A stretch of DNA of 64,000 bases from Hibiscus mutabilis. Lineage: Eukaryota > Streptophyta > Magnoliopsida > Malvales > Malvaceae. Below are positions 24,440 to 35,413 of this stretch, in pieces. Where the stretch lies: assembly GCA_019671005.1 (NCBI GenBank), contig CM033741.1, positions 6,634,001 through 6,698,000 on the forward strand, given 5' to 3'. A program made the position numbers and the translations under genes. Below the pieces are notes generated by a model, which saw nothing but the letters and a program-made list of their open reading frames with translations, had not been told where the DNA came from and searched no databases. Numbering within the stretch: the first letter of the stretch is position 1; the number at the start of each line of letters is the position of its first letter.

Positions 24440-25056
24440 TTTTATTCTTTGGCCAACGAACGACAATCAGTCTTAGTACTGATTGTCAACCACCAGTGTT
24501 CATTATTTTTCTTGCTCTTTTATGTTTTTTTCTCAATTTTAATAAAATTCTCTGCTCTTGTGGCACGCGTTTCCTCTTCCTTTGTGACACGTTTTTTATT
24601 GACTTTGTAGTTCGTTTCATCTATCGTTTGGTACAATTTCAGCATACATTAGCGGTTATTTGGTGCTCATATAGAGATCCTCAAAGCGCTAATTTCTTTA
24701 TTTGATTCTGTCAGTGGTCATAGAAAAGATTGATCCCCACTCCTTTGATGGTTTGTTAGCCGATGTAATCAAAACTATGTAGCGGAATAATCTGTCTGAT
24801 AGTTTGGTTCGTTCACCACTCTTTTTTATCCCATAAAGCATCTCATTTGGCTAGGGATAAGAATATTCACGAAGGTTTCTGGGTTTTTATGTTATGTTAA
24901 TCTCCATGGAAGTATTTATTTTTCTTTGCACATTTGTACAAAATTTTTAGTGGACTAATCCTCTCTTTTTTCTCTTTTTAATACGTTGTATTTATAATAT
25001 CTTTCATTGTATTTAATAAAATCCAAATGTGATTGTTCAAAAAAAAAAACAAGATA
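24440..25056 (+). mobile_element. LINE-like 3' end with oligo-A tail
   Basis: Matches, in inverted orientation, 47440-47930: TTGTGGCACGCG, GATTCTGTCAGTGGTCATAG, GATCCCCACTC, GATGTAATCA, ATCTCATTTGGCTAGG, GGGTTTTTATG, TTTCTTTGCACATTT, TTGTATTTATAATATCTTTC. It ends in a run of A at 25048. Two dispersed copies with a shared 3' end and A tail suit the 3' end of a non-LTR retrotransposon. No reverse transcriptase is visible here. Confidence 0.5.
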
Positions 25057-25059
25057 TAA

Positions 25060-26210
25060 TAGTTGAAGGGCCATTTTAATATATAGGCCTTATTTATTTA
25101 AGTCTTTATTCCCTGTTCATACTTTAACTTGTACGTCTTGGAATCCTTAGAAATCAGAACATGTTATATGTGATTAACAGAAAATAATCAATGAAATTAT
25201 GTTTACTATTATGAAATAGACTTTTAGATGAATAAACTTGAATTTGCAGAGGAAAAAGGTGATTTATTATTGTAGGACGGAAGAAGAGTATAGACGAGTG
25301 ATAAAATAAGGTGATATGCATCAAGTCGACAACACCTAACTTATAAACATGATGGATCAAGAGTGCAATCATGCCTTTAATTTTTTTTTCAAATTTTCTT
25401 ATAATTTATATTTTTTGATAATCTAATTTTACATTCTTAAAAAAATTATAATATAATTTTCTAAAAGTTCGTATTTCTTAACATAAAATTTTGTATCTGC
25501 TTCTGCTTAGAAAGACATCAGGTCAAACAAGTTTAGGAGGTGGTTTGGTCAAAGTATAGGTAAGGTGATTGGCAGCATGGATACGAGAGAAAATCACATT
25601 TTGAGCTTAGAACTGATTTCGAACAGCAAAAGTCCATTGCAATATGTTTCGTTTTGCTATGAAATGTCGTAGTATTGCATAAATAGATAACATATGTGTT
25701 TGCGTTTATATTTATATGTTATATCTGATTTATTGATCGATTAATTTACATAAAATACTATAAAAATTATTATGAGAATAACTCTCTCAACTCAATTTAT
25801 TATATTTACAATATCATGAAATAAACCCTAGCTTTACTTAAAAAGTGCAGTGTTTTATCGCGCTAGACTAAACATTTAATTATCTTGTAGTAAACTCGTA
25901 ATTAGCCGACATAACTCTCCACTAGAATGTTATGACTTTGCATAACACATCACTTCTCACTAAATGTTGTGTCTTTACATAGTTTAATTATTTAAAATGT
26001 TGTCTTTACATAATTTAATTATTGAAAATGTTGTTCTTTTCACCATTTTTTAATTTTTATATAAACAATATTTTTAATAAATTAAAACTTGATCGCCCAA
26101 ATTCTCAATATTTTAACTTCTACAATAGTGCAATCAAGATCAAAAATGACTTTTATTTAAGGTAATATTAAAACTTAAAAGTTGGAAGAGTATAGTGCAT
26201 GTTGAACTTT
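25060..26210. other. intergenic, nothing recognised
   Basis: AT-rich. No coding, RNA gene or bounded element can be supported. Confidence 0.4.
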
Positions 26211-26425
26211 ATTAGAAGTCTTTGTATTATATCTAAAATTTATTTTAGTCCATCTATTAGGACAAGGAACATTTTAGTCTCTAAACTATATCTAAAAGCT
26301 CATTTTAGTCCATCTACTATATAAAGAATTATTTTATCTTTGTATGTTTGGAAAGTTAACATTTTGGTCCAAAATTATTAAAGTTATTGTTAGTTGACTT
26401 AAATATTTTGGTTTAAACGCCCTTT
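26211..26425 (+). repeat. left arm of an inverted repeat around the plastid insertion
   Basis: ATTAGAAGTCTTTGTA through TTAAACGCCC is matched, inverted, by 31017-31199. Shared text includes TTTAGTCCATCTA, AAAGCTCATTTTAGTCC and TTTGGTCCAAAATT. The arms are diverged (by eye roughly three quarters identical). Confidence 0.75.
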
Positions 26426-26538
26426 AGGTCTCTCTCAATTTTAAACTTGAACAAATTAATTTATCTCAAATTATTTTTTTGTGATCTTTACATACAAATT
26501 TTAAACATATATAAAATCTAAATGCAAGATTAATACTT

Positions 26539-27016
26539 AGGCATAATGCCAAAAAATGCCCCTAACGTTTGCCTGAACTATTATTTGGCTCTTATTCTTT
26601 CTTTGAAGCAATTTAGCCCTCAATGTTTCATTTTTTGTCAAAATGGCCCCTCTGCGGATGAAAACTATTAGTCAAGCAACGGTAAATGGCTTGAAATGAT
26701 ATGACAAACCTACATGGCAGTGCACGTCGCGATAGCAGCGTCATATAGGCAAATATACTGACTTTACAGAATAACACATCAATCAAAAAATAATTTTATA
26801 AAATTGCATAAAATATAAAATATTTTTTCTTTCTTACGTGTCATTCTGCCAAGTTATTTTGAGTTTTTTATCGTCAGTTGACTAGCAGTCTTCATCTGTA
26901 GATGGGCTATTTTGACCCGAAATGAAACGTTTAGGGCTAAATTGCTTTAAAAAAGAGAATATGGGTGAAAATGACAATTCAGTCAAACGTTAGAGGCATT
27001 TTTTAGCATTATGCCT
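26539..27016 (+). mobile_element. TIR element (MITE), 478 bp, with 7-bp flanking repeat
   Basis: The ends AGGCATAATGCCAAAAAATG and its inverse ending GCATTATGCCT bound the element. The flanks are AATACTT at 26532-26538 and 27017-27023. If the palindromic TTAGGCAT is counted in the TIR, the duplication would be TAC instead. Its terminal regions (GATGAAAACTATTAGTCAA and the inverse) are related to the WRKY-carrying element at 10683. Confidence 0.8.
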
Positions 27017-27084
27017 AATACTTATTCTAACTACAACTGTGTTGCCTTTATTTGCCATAATATTACAATTACAGGTCTTTGTCT

Positions 27085-27131
27085 ATGGATGGATGGATGG
27101 ATGGATGGATGGATGGATAGATAGATAGATA
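27085..27131 (+). repeat. (GGAT)n/(AGAT)n microsatellite
   Basis: About seven GGAT units followed by AGAT units, directly next to the plastid-derived segment. Confidence 0.95.
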
Positions 27132-27164
27132 AAATACGTAGAATTTTTCTTATAATTTTTAGAT

Positions 27165-27625
27165 ATAATGTTATAATTTCTTCTGAAAGCAGATGATTAT
27201 TCATACGCTTCTCACGTTCCGTGAATAACCAGGATATTATGGAATATCCAGAATGGCTTTTAAGGAATCTGTCTGATTCTATCTCTGTTCGTTCCATTTG
27301 AAGAAAGAAATGATCCCAAAGAATCGATCTTTCTTTTAGTTGTTGAATCTCTCTTTGATTGATCAAAGTGTGATATTCCAAATCCTCATTACTAATGGTG
27401 TCAAAACGATCTCTGGATTGATCAGAAGAACCTTTCAATTGGCTATAATCTGTTACTTGAACGAAACTAGATCTTGTGGAATCATATTGAATATTTTAAA
27501 ATACATCATGTACCTTACTAAAAAATCGATCCATGTTTACCAACCATACATTGCCTAACCAAATCCAATTCTCTCTCGATATGTTCCTCACAAAATTCAA
27601 TTTGAGCATATTATTCCCCTAACTA
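27165..27625 (-). pseudogene. ycf2: plastid ycf2 fragment in nuclear DNA (NUPT)
   Basis: On the minus strand the frames read [64 protein letters not shown] and [10 protein letters not shown], which follow the N-terminal part of plastid Ycf2 in order. Ycf2 is a plastid-encoded protein tied to protein import and is about 2,200 residues long; only about 150 residues are here. Frame changes and substitutions (for example after IIS.LFTEREK) show decay. It is a transferred fragment with no nuclear coding role visible. Confidence 0.9.
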
Positions 27626-27639
27626 ACTGTGATTGAGAG

Positions 27640-28170
27640 TGAGTGCGAAAAAGAGACTTTCATTTTGAGTATCCTATTATTGAATTTAATATTTTATTAG
27701 ATTGAAAATAGGAATTTCTCTATTTCTCTGATATACAAAAATAACTAGAAAAAGATTTGAAGTGAATTTCTCGACCCGAGAAATAAAATGGAAAAATAGA
27801 CTCTGGAGTTTTTTTGTTTTATATTCATCTGAAGGAAATGTGAGAAAAAAACAATAAATAAAAGAAAAAAATGAAGAAAAAGTATATCAGACTATAGTAA
27901 TTTAATACACATAAAAATTAGAAAATACATAAAAATATTAATTTTTATCAATCTCACGAACAAGATCCAAGAATAAGATTAGTTGATGGAGGGGGAGGGG
28001 TAGATCTGGGTGGGGATCAACCAGTAGCGAGTGAAGGGATCGCTTCTTTCTTGAATTGAAGAGCTTGTTCAAAAAATTCATCTATCTGATTGTTGAGCCA
28101 TAAGACAATTCATGGTTCAGGTTCAGACGACTAGTAAAAATAAAAAAGAATAAACGAATTGAGTTCATGG
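27640..28170. other. probable organellar DNA, source not identified
   Basis: It lies between the ycf2 and psbD pieces. On the minus strand about 28000-28125 reads WLNNQIDEFFEQALQFKKEA followed by IPSLATG and a stop, which looks like the C-terminal end of a real protein. I could not name it. It may be another plastid fragment. Confidence 0.35.
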
Positions 28171-28174
28171 ATTT

Positions 28175-28409
28175 ACCTAAGTCAGATTATTGTCCAATAC
28201 AAGAAAATATTTTTTATATTCGAAACCAATTAATTATAAGGGGAAGTGCATGAGAAACCAAATCATACATAAAAAATCGAATCCCCGAACGCTCCCATCA
28301 TAAGGTGCTTGAAAACGGTTGAAGTAGTTGAATAGGAGGATTGCCATGACTATAGCCCTTGGTAAATTTACCAAAGATGAAAATTATTTATTTGATATTA
28401 TAGATGACT
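28175..28409 (+). pseudogene. psbD: plastid psbD leader and first codons in nuclear DNA (left half)
   Basis: Contains the plastid psbD 5' leader (CGAATCCCCGAACGCTCCC, TTGAAAACGG) and Shine-Dalgarno GGAGG before ATG 28346. Reading gives MTIALGKFTKDENYLFDIID, the start of photosystem II D2. It breaks after GATGACT where an LTR has inserted; the reading resumes at 30937. ycf2 and psbD are far apart in plastid genomes, so the insertion is a mosaic. Confidence 0.93.
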
Positions 28410-30931
28410 TGTAACGACCCAGGTTTCGGGTTAACGAATTGGGTCTTGGACCGAGTATTGGGCTTGAGGTTCATAGCCCAATTAAAAATGTGTAATTGGG
28501 GTTAAGGGTAAATATGGAAAAAAGAAAATAGAAAGAAATAAAAAGGAAAAGGTTGTTTGAATTTTAAATAGTAAGTGGGTGGTTAGAAAGAGTGAAGATA
28601 AATGATGGAAGAGGGAGAAAAGGAAAAATATGAGAATGGTGGGAGAGAAAGAAAAGAGATGAAAAGTTTGGGGTGAAAATTTCAAATTCCAATCTACGGA
28701 GATCTAGCCGTCCGATCGTGATACCACCACCGCCATTGTGTTTATCTCGCCGAGACCGTCAGTACCAACATCACCGCCGTCAGAGTTTCCGTCGGAGAAG
28801 GTGAGGGAAAAGAAGTTTTGGTTTGGGCTGTTCAAAAGGGTTAGAGGGCTCAAATCAAGAAACGAAGGCCACCAAGGAGTTCATCTACTCGAGAACAATC
28901 GGCCGATGAAGTTTGGTCGCCAGAGGCTGCGTCACGTGCCGCCGCTACACGTGGGCGTGGTCCAGCACCAGGGGCCCTAGCCACCCGAGTAGACTCGGCC
29001 GAGTCTGGCCTAGCTGACTCAGCCCAAGCCCAGCTGAGCCAAGTCGCGATGTCCGCCACTGAACGCCGCCGTCTGCCGTTGACTGTCGTTGATTGTTGAC
29101 TGTTGACTGTCGTTTACCAGCGTTGACTTTTTTCAGGGAACCTTACCCTAGGGTTTCTCGACGTTCCGGATCCAATGGAACAATCCATTTATCCAAATTC
29201 AAACTCAATAAGCTATTTTTATGTGTTTGACCCTTCGCTTGGCTTAGAAGGTGTTTAGAGTTTAAGTGTTTTCTTAATTGTTGATATGCGAGGATTGATC
29301 GGGGTTGATTATCTGACCAAGTGGTATTTTGGGAAGCTAGGATGAGGATTTTAGCGATGTTAGCATATGGTTAGTACACCTCGATCTCTGAAATGCTTCA
29401 TGAGCATCATAAGTGTAATTGCCTTGCATGTTAGCGGTTGCAAAATAGGAGATGAGTAATAAGCATGCGTCGGTACTATTATTGCAAGGCTTGATAATTA
29501 TTATGATACTTGATGAGCTTGAGAATACTGAGACTGTCATGAGCTATAGAGACCGTATAAGATTGTTCGAATATTCGTATGATTATGTCATTGTTTGACT
29601 GGTTTATGATGATTCCTCGTGTATTACCTGAATATAAGAATATGATCGATTAAGTGATTTTAATGCGCTAGCAACAAACTATAATGACTCTTATAAGCTG
29701 TAGGGAAAGAATAGGGCCTCGTAAATAATATCGACATATACTTGATAATTGCTATGGAACCGGTAATTAACATTATTTGACTTAAAGGTTAGTTAATAAT
29801 GGAAATTGATGAATATGTTTAACAAGTGGTTATTACTATGATAAATGAGAATATGTGAATTGATAAAAAAATAATTGATGAGAATAAATTATATCATTCT
29901 TCCATAAAACGTAACAACTCGGTAATGCTTGATTGGTTGTAATAGCAACAGTAGGGACCCGTGTGGGTTGTTTGATGGTTTTGTACCAAGTAGGGTACTT
30001 ATATAGATCTGTGGTGGATAATGTATGATTACGTTCCAGGTAGGGCACTTGTTTAGTTATGAGTCTTTGTTTGGTGGGATCCGGATACCCAATGAGTGGG
30101 TGTTGCAACACATGAAGGCCATCCGATGTGAGATTTCGGATGATGAATGAAGGACATCCGATATGAGATTTCGGGTGATGATATCCTCTCGATGCGAGAT
30201 TTCGAGCCTCGCTCGATGTAAGATTCTGAGCAAAGACTCGATGTGAGATTCTGAGTATACCACTCGATGTGAGATTCTGAATAGCTCGATTTGAGATTTC
30301 GAGCTTGGGTGGGTATCCCAGTGTCGGATGACATTGGGCCCCACTCCTAGTTTGCTTTATTGATGTACTTGTTGTAATTGTGATGTTGGTTATATGTCTG
30401 GCATGTGTTTAGGCGATTATGGTAACGCCACATGTTTATTTATCTTTCCCTATTTCTCGCACTAGCTTGTATGCTTACGTTTATGATTAGCATGAAGTAC
30501 AGTAGAGTAGATGTGTGCCACTGAGCTTTGTAAGCTTGACGCTCGGAATCGTTGTTTCCGTGCGTAGGTTGATCGTTGGATAGCGGGATCGTGAAGCACT
30601 GTCAGACCGGGATTCTAGCACGTGGTGGTATTCAGAGTACGATATTTGAGTCTAGTGGGCTATGTATTCATAGGACCTTACATGTGGAGCATGTATTTAT
30701 TATTTTGAAATTTTATTATTTAAATTGTACATTCAAACGTCTTAAATTTAAATTGGAGCTCCTACGTAATATTTTATTTACTTATATATATATTTATTTA
30801 TTTATTTATTTTGATCATTGGTTTTAAATGCTTTTGCAACTTGATGGGTTGATCCTGTTTGAAAAGAAAATTTTATGGTTTTGGATTTGGGCTTGAGGCC
30901 CAAATGTGACATCCGGGTCGAGGGTGTTACA
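28410..30931 (+). mobile_element. solo LTR, 2,522 bp, inserted in the psbD fragment
   Basis: Begins TGTAACGACCCAGG and ends GGGTGTTACA. It is flanked by the 5-bp duplication TGACT at 28405-28409 and 30932-30936. There is no internal domain, second LTR or pol coding, so a solo LTR is the simplest reading. It has a GC-rich patch at 28880-29090 and a tandem-repeat block at 30122-30304. ORFs within (for example 28738-28980) have no family resemblance. The TGTAACG start relates it to the piece at 1-1817. Confidence 0.93.
30122..30304 (+). repeat. seven copies of an 18-bp near-palindrome inside the solo LTR
   Basis: The unit is like TCGATGTGAGATTTCGAG, with TCGA arms at both sides. Copies start near 30124, 30157, 30190, 30213, 30238, 30264 and 30286. 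Spacing shrinks from about 33 to 23-26 bases. The location in an LTR suggests promoter or enhancer use, which is inference. Confidence 0.85.
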
Positions 30932-31014
30932 TGACTGGTTACGTAGGGGCCGTTTCGTTTTTATAGGCTGGTCCGACCTATTGCTCTTTCCTTATGCCTA
31001 TTTCTCTTTATGGG
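30932..31014 (+). pseudogene. psbD: plastid psbD fragment, right half
   Basis: Resumes the psbD reading directly after the target duplication: [22 protein letters not shown] in order, with substitutions. Homology stops near 31014, where the right arm of the flanking inverted repeat starts. Confidence 0.9.
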
Positions 31015-31016
31015 AA

Positions 31017-31199
31017 GGGCATTTAGATCAAATTATTTAAGCCAACTAACTATAACTTTAAAATTTTGGACCAAAATATTAATTTGTTAAACATGAAAGG
31101 ATTGAAATGTCATTTTCTTAGTAGATGGACTAAAATAAGCTTTTGAGTATAGTAAAAGGACTAAAATAACTTTTTTAATATAGTAGAAAGACTTCTAAT
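31017..31199 (-). repeat. right arm of the inverted repeat around the plastid insertion
   Basis: Inverse of 26211-26425, ending GACTTCTAAT opposite the ATTAGAAGTC start of the left arm. It abuts the end of the psbD homology. Confidence 0.75.
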
Positions 31200-32064
31200 A
31201 GACTTTTTTTTGTTTAGTTACTGATATCCAACTCATTGGCTAACTAATCCAGATTAAGATTTGTAGAGGCCCGATATGTGGGCAACACTCCCGACCCAGT
31301 TTTTTCTATACGCAACACCAAAATTTGAACTCATTACTTTATTTAAAGGACCTAATGTCTCATCTCGCTAAACTAACTGGTTGTTGATTACTAATAAACT
31401 GTAACCTATCATACATAACCATTAACACATTTGTAAAATGATATATTATCCGGTTTCCTTTACTAAACTTAAAATGGACGTTAGGTAGCTCTACAGTTTA
31501 GCCGACCCAGCAATAACAATTTTGTCATAGGCCTAGGCCTACAAAAATAAATTTATGTAGCCCATTTTACTTTTTTTTTTAATATAGCAAATGTTCATTT
31601 TATAGTCTATGTTTAAAATTTGTAGCTCTATTTCTTAATAATACCGTCTTTAAAATTTGAATTCAAATTATTTCTTTCGAAGAATAATGTATTTTATTAT
31701 TGCACCCGACTCTTGTTGATAGTCCATTTTATTTTTTAGGCTTTACCGTAACCTAGATTATGGCTTTTGATTTATCCGACTAAAAAATAATTTTAATTTC
31801 CTTCGACCCTAACTTCAAAAAAAATTGCAATATTCATGATAAACCGTCACCGTCAATAAACCAAGACATATAATCTTAGGTATTCGCTTTGTTTCTCTCT
31901 CTCTCTCTCTCTCTGGGGGCATTGAGGAAAGGCAGTAATTTCATTTCCGGAATCCTTGGTAACCATAGCTGTAAATCAACCCATTGTCTTAAGTTTTAAC
32001 CCTTTATTACGACGTCTACTCCTAATACAATGCAACAAAGGTAGATTGTTAATATGTTATTACA
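31200..32064. other. downstream region of the PRE-like gene
   Basis: AT-rich, with a (CT)n tract at 31892-31914. The part next to 32065 is presumably the PRE 3' UTR. No other gene is seen. Confidence 0.4.
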
Positions 32065-32619
32065 TTACATGAGTAAATTCCTGATCATGGCTGCTTGGTC
32101 GCTATCAATGTCTGTGGAAGCTAATAGCTGGGATAAGCGGTCGCTTAGGTCCTCCACCTCTCTGCGTAAGCTTCTGATGTAGTTGCAGGTCTCCTCTAAG
32201 ACTTTGGAAGCTGATATCTGAAACACAAGTCAGCAGAAATAAAGATTAATAACAACAACAACATGGGATCGATCTTAAGCTTAAAACTAATATAACATTG
32301 TCGATACATTTGAGTGTCATGTCAGAAAGCATGAAGCAAGCTAAAAGGGAACATGTCACTTTCTTTTGGTAAACCACAAGCATCCCAATTAATCCAGAAT
32401 GAGTAGTGTCAACCCAGTTTCCTAGCCTACACTCACAATGTTTTAGAATTTGAACTTCTAACTTTGCTTAAGGAAACATATCATTTTAAATACCTTGTCG
32501 GAGCGGCTTCGGCCAAGCTCAGGGATAAGGTGTTGCAACTTGGAAACTAGATCGGCGACCTGATCATCTGTGATCCTGGAAACACCTGACTGCCTAGAAC
32601 GCGATCTTCTGCTCGACAT
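32065..32619 (-). CDS. PRE: PRE/KIDARI-type small HLH protein (atypical bHLH without basic region)
   Basis: Two exons, 32619-32494 and 32217-32065, with GT-AG junctions in phase 0, give 92 aa. Exon 1 encodes [12 protein letters not shown], then [20 protein letters not shown] and LGRSRSDK. Exon 2 encodes [34 protein letters not shown] and ends AAMIRNLLM. Length and both halves match the PACLOBUTRAZOL RESISTANCE family (PRE1-6/ATBS1/KIDARI). These proteins do not bind DNA; they sequester inhibitory HLH proteins downstream of brassinosteroid, gibberellin and light signals to promote cell elongation. Helix 1 is about residues 18-33 and helix 2 about 43-75. No defect is seen. Three G-boxes lie upstream (separate entry). 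KIDARI/PRE6 is At1g26945, the syntenic position as I recall it. Confidence 0.95.
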
Positions 32620-32696
32620 TGTGTGTTCAAGACTTCAAGGATGTGGTTTTGTAAAAGAAAAAAGAAAAGCTATGTAAGAAAAACTAATGGGAGATA

Positions 32697-32708
32697 GAAT
32701 ATATATAA
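32697..32708 (-). promoter_or_regulatory. probable TATA box of the PRE-like gene
   Basis: The minus strand reads AATTATATATATTC about 80 bases upstream of the ATG at 32619. Confidence 0.45.
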
Positions 32709-33016
32709 TTTAGAGAGTGAGGATTAACAAGAAGAGCATGTAATAATTGCCAACAAGAGACAGTTACATGGAACAAAGTAGTGGGCTATCAATTTAGAAA
32801 TTTTGATTTAAATTGTTAATATTTTATGATAAATTAAATTGAATCGAATTTATCGAGTTGAGGTTAAAATTTGTCCTAAATTTATCTATAGAATAACATG
32901 AGCAAAATGAGAGGGAGGCGACATTGTTGACCAGGGAGTCAGAATTTATCATGTCTTTCCATTCTCCAACCCATCCTCCATCCCAATCCCCATAATGAAC
33001 GTTGGTCACCACATGC

Positions 33017-33518
33017 CACGTGTCCTGTGTCCCAAGTATGGGTAAGGCTATTTACGGTTACAGTTTCAATGTTGTCAGACCTAATTATCCATCTTTTAAC
33101 TATTTTAACTGTAAGATCCACGTCCACTTTGTATATTCAAACTCAAGGCTACCTATTCTCACGTTTTCCTTTATCCCAATCTAAATGCATGCACATGTTC
33201 TGCCTTGTGCCAAGTCCCCACAGCCCACAAACAGTATCTATTCCATCCCACTCCAACACTCGGCTAAACTTAAATATAGAATGGAAATATGTTGATTTCA
33301 TGTCCGCATGCACGTGATATCATATGTTGCACCTGCAAAATGATTATCAACCACGATGATCTCCTCCTAGCCAACCTGGCCTTAATCAGCAATTCGAGTT
33401 GAAGACTTAACCATCAATTATCGCTATCGATTTCCTCAACGGGAGGGGAAATTAATCAATATAGTCAAAATTGTGCTGCTGTTGGAGCGGCTATATCATG
33501 TACCTCTTGAAACACGTG
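33017..33518 (-). promoter_or_regulatory. three CACGTG G-boxes upstream of the PRE-like gene
   Basis: CACGTG occurs at 33017-33022, 33311-33316 and 33513-33518, about 400, 690 and 895 bases upstream of the PRE start. PIF and BZR factors use G-boxes and related sites in PRE promoters in Arabidopsis. Use of these particular sites is inference. Confidence 0.45.
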
Positions 33519-34254
33519 TATTTACAATTTACAAGACGCAATTGGCGTATTTAGATGCTTGGGAGTAGCTGGAGTGGATGATTATGTCCAATGTGCACGT
33601 ACATCCTTTCAGAAAAAATCCATAATTTCCAGGGAAAACGATTACTTTCCATCACATGTCAAATAGAATTTTTTTTTGTCCCTTGTTGTTGTTCTTATTT
33701 ATGCCCCGTACTAAAAATTTAAGTTTTAGGGTGTAAAAAATTAAATGTATGATAGATTTTTTAAAGTTTAAGATTTAAAGTTTAAGATTTAATTTTTTAA
33801 GGTTAGAAACACGAGAAAATTTTGGTTCATTGCATGTGCTTCAGTTAAGATGCACACAATCTGTAATGCCAGCATACATTTATTAAAAGGTGCCCAGTTA
33901 TACGCGTAAAGATTAAGGATTTAAGGCAAAACAAATTACAATCAAATCAATTTTGGTGGCAAGTGGATCTCATAGATGTCATGAGTTTGAAGCAAATGAA
34001 TATATTTGTAATAGTGAATTGTTTAAGTTAACTAATGAATGAGTTAAATTCAGTGACGAGGTACATAGAGCTCTCTCATTTTTTTTTTGTCTAATAATAT
34101 TTTAGGTATTATAAGTTTAAACTTAAATAAGATTTTTTATTTCCTCCGATTTTTTAGAGTAAATATTTAATGAGTTCCTATTACTTTGAACTTAGATAAT
34201 TTACGCTTTTTATCATTTAATTCTAACTTTATCTCTGAAACAATCCTCAATAAC

Positions 34255-34519
34255 GAGAAATTATATCATGGGTCATTCCCGCCACATCATCCATGAGACC
34301 AATCAATAAAAATCACCTATCTCATTATTTTTTCCTTGTCATATTTTTTACCAAGTGAATTTTCACTCATATTTATTGTAAATCAATTTTAAAAATAATT
34401 TTTACCAAGTGAAAATTCACTTGGCAAAAATATGATATGGAAAAAATAATAATATGGGTGACTTTTATTAGTTGGTCTTATGGATGACGTGGCGGGAATG
34501 ACCCGTGATATAATTTCTC
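34255..34519 (+). mobile_element. Mutator-type MITE, same family as 21434, near-perfect 9-bp duplication
   Basis: 265 bp with GAGAAATTATATCATGGGTC and its inverse at the ends and an inner hairpin ACCAAGTGAATTTTCACT / AGTGAAAATTCACTTGG. The flanks CTCAATAAC (34246-34254) and ATCAATAAC (34520-34528) differ at one base. Confidence 0.9.
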
Positions 34520-35124
34520 ATCAATAACATCACAAAACAAGTATCAAAATCAGTTTTAAACTCAAAATGTGATAGTCTCTCGTATCCCTGCTGTCAATTT
34601 TTGGAATTAAATACTTAATGAATCTTTATTATTTTGAACTTAGATCTTTAAATATAAAAATCGGTAATACATACTTATTCAAATTAATAGATAACTCAGT
34701 TTATGATATTTTGCAACGTTTTCCTCACATGATCCATCAAATTAATACTATAAACACAGGCAACTACCAGGATATAAGGCCCAGTCACTTACCCTAATAG
34801 CCCATGCTTCATATCAATCCAAAGCAAAGCCCTTCTCAAGGTTCCCGCAGATGAAGAATTACTACATGTTATCAAACAAGTCAATTATGCAGCCAAAATA
34901 AAAGAAATCCATCTCATTGTTTTTCAAATGGAGATGATGTTTCATGTATTAATGTGATCCTGTGAGAAAAATTTTAGTGTCGATACATACTTATTCAAAC
35001 GTTTAGAATGATTAGCCAAAATCATGTTGAAGTTAAAAGTTAATCATGATTAGAATGATTAGCCAAAATCAGTTGCATTTTCTTACGGGACTATTACCTC
35101 CTTCTCAAATGACACATCTAATAG

Positions 35125-35336
35125 TAGGGGTATTCATTGTTCGGTTAATACCGAATTAACCGACCGAATTGAAATTTCGGTCTGTTAATCGGTCAGTTAA
35201 TTAAATACTATATCGGTTAACAATTATTTTTTTAAGTTCGGTTATCAGTTAATTCGGTTCAAAATATGTTAATTAATCGATATTAAGTGAAAACTAATTG
35301 AATATATATAAAGCAAAAATTAACCGATATATATAT

Positions 35337-35413
<77 letters not shown>

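Noticed and set aside
27031..27438. 135-aa ORF as a nuclear gene
   Set aside because: It is the decayed plastid ycf2 fragment plus microsatellite-derived codons.
28738..28980. 80-codon ORF with the GC-rich patch as a gene
   Set aside because: It lies wholly within the solo LTR and shows no protein family features.
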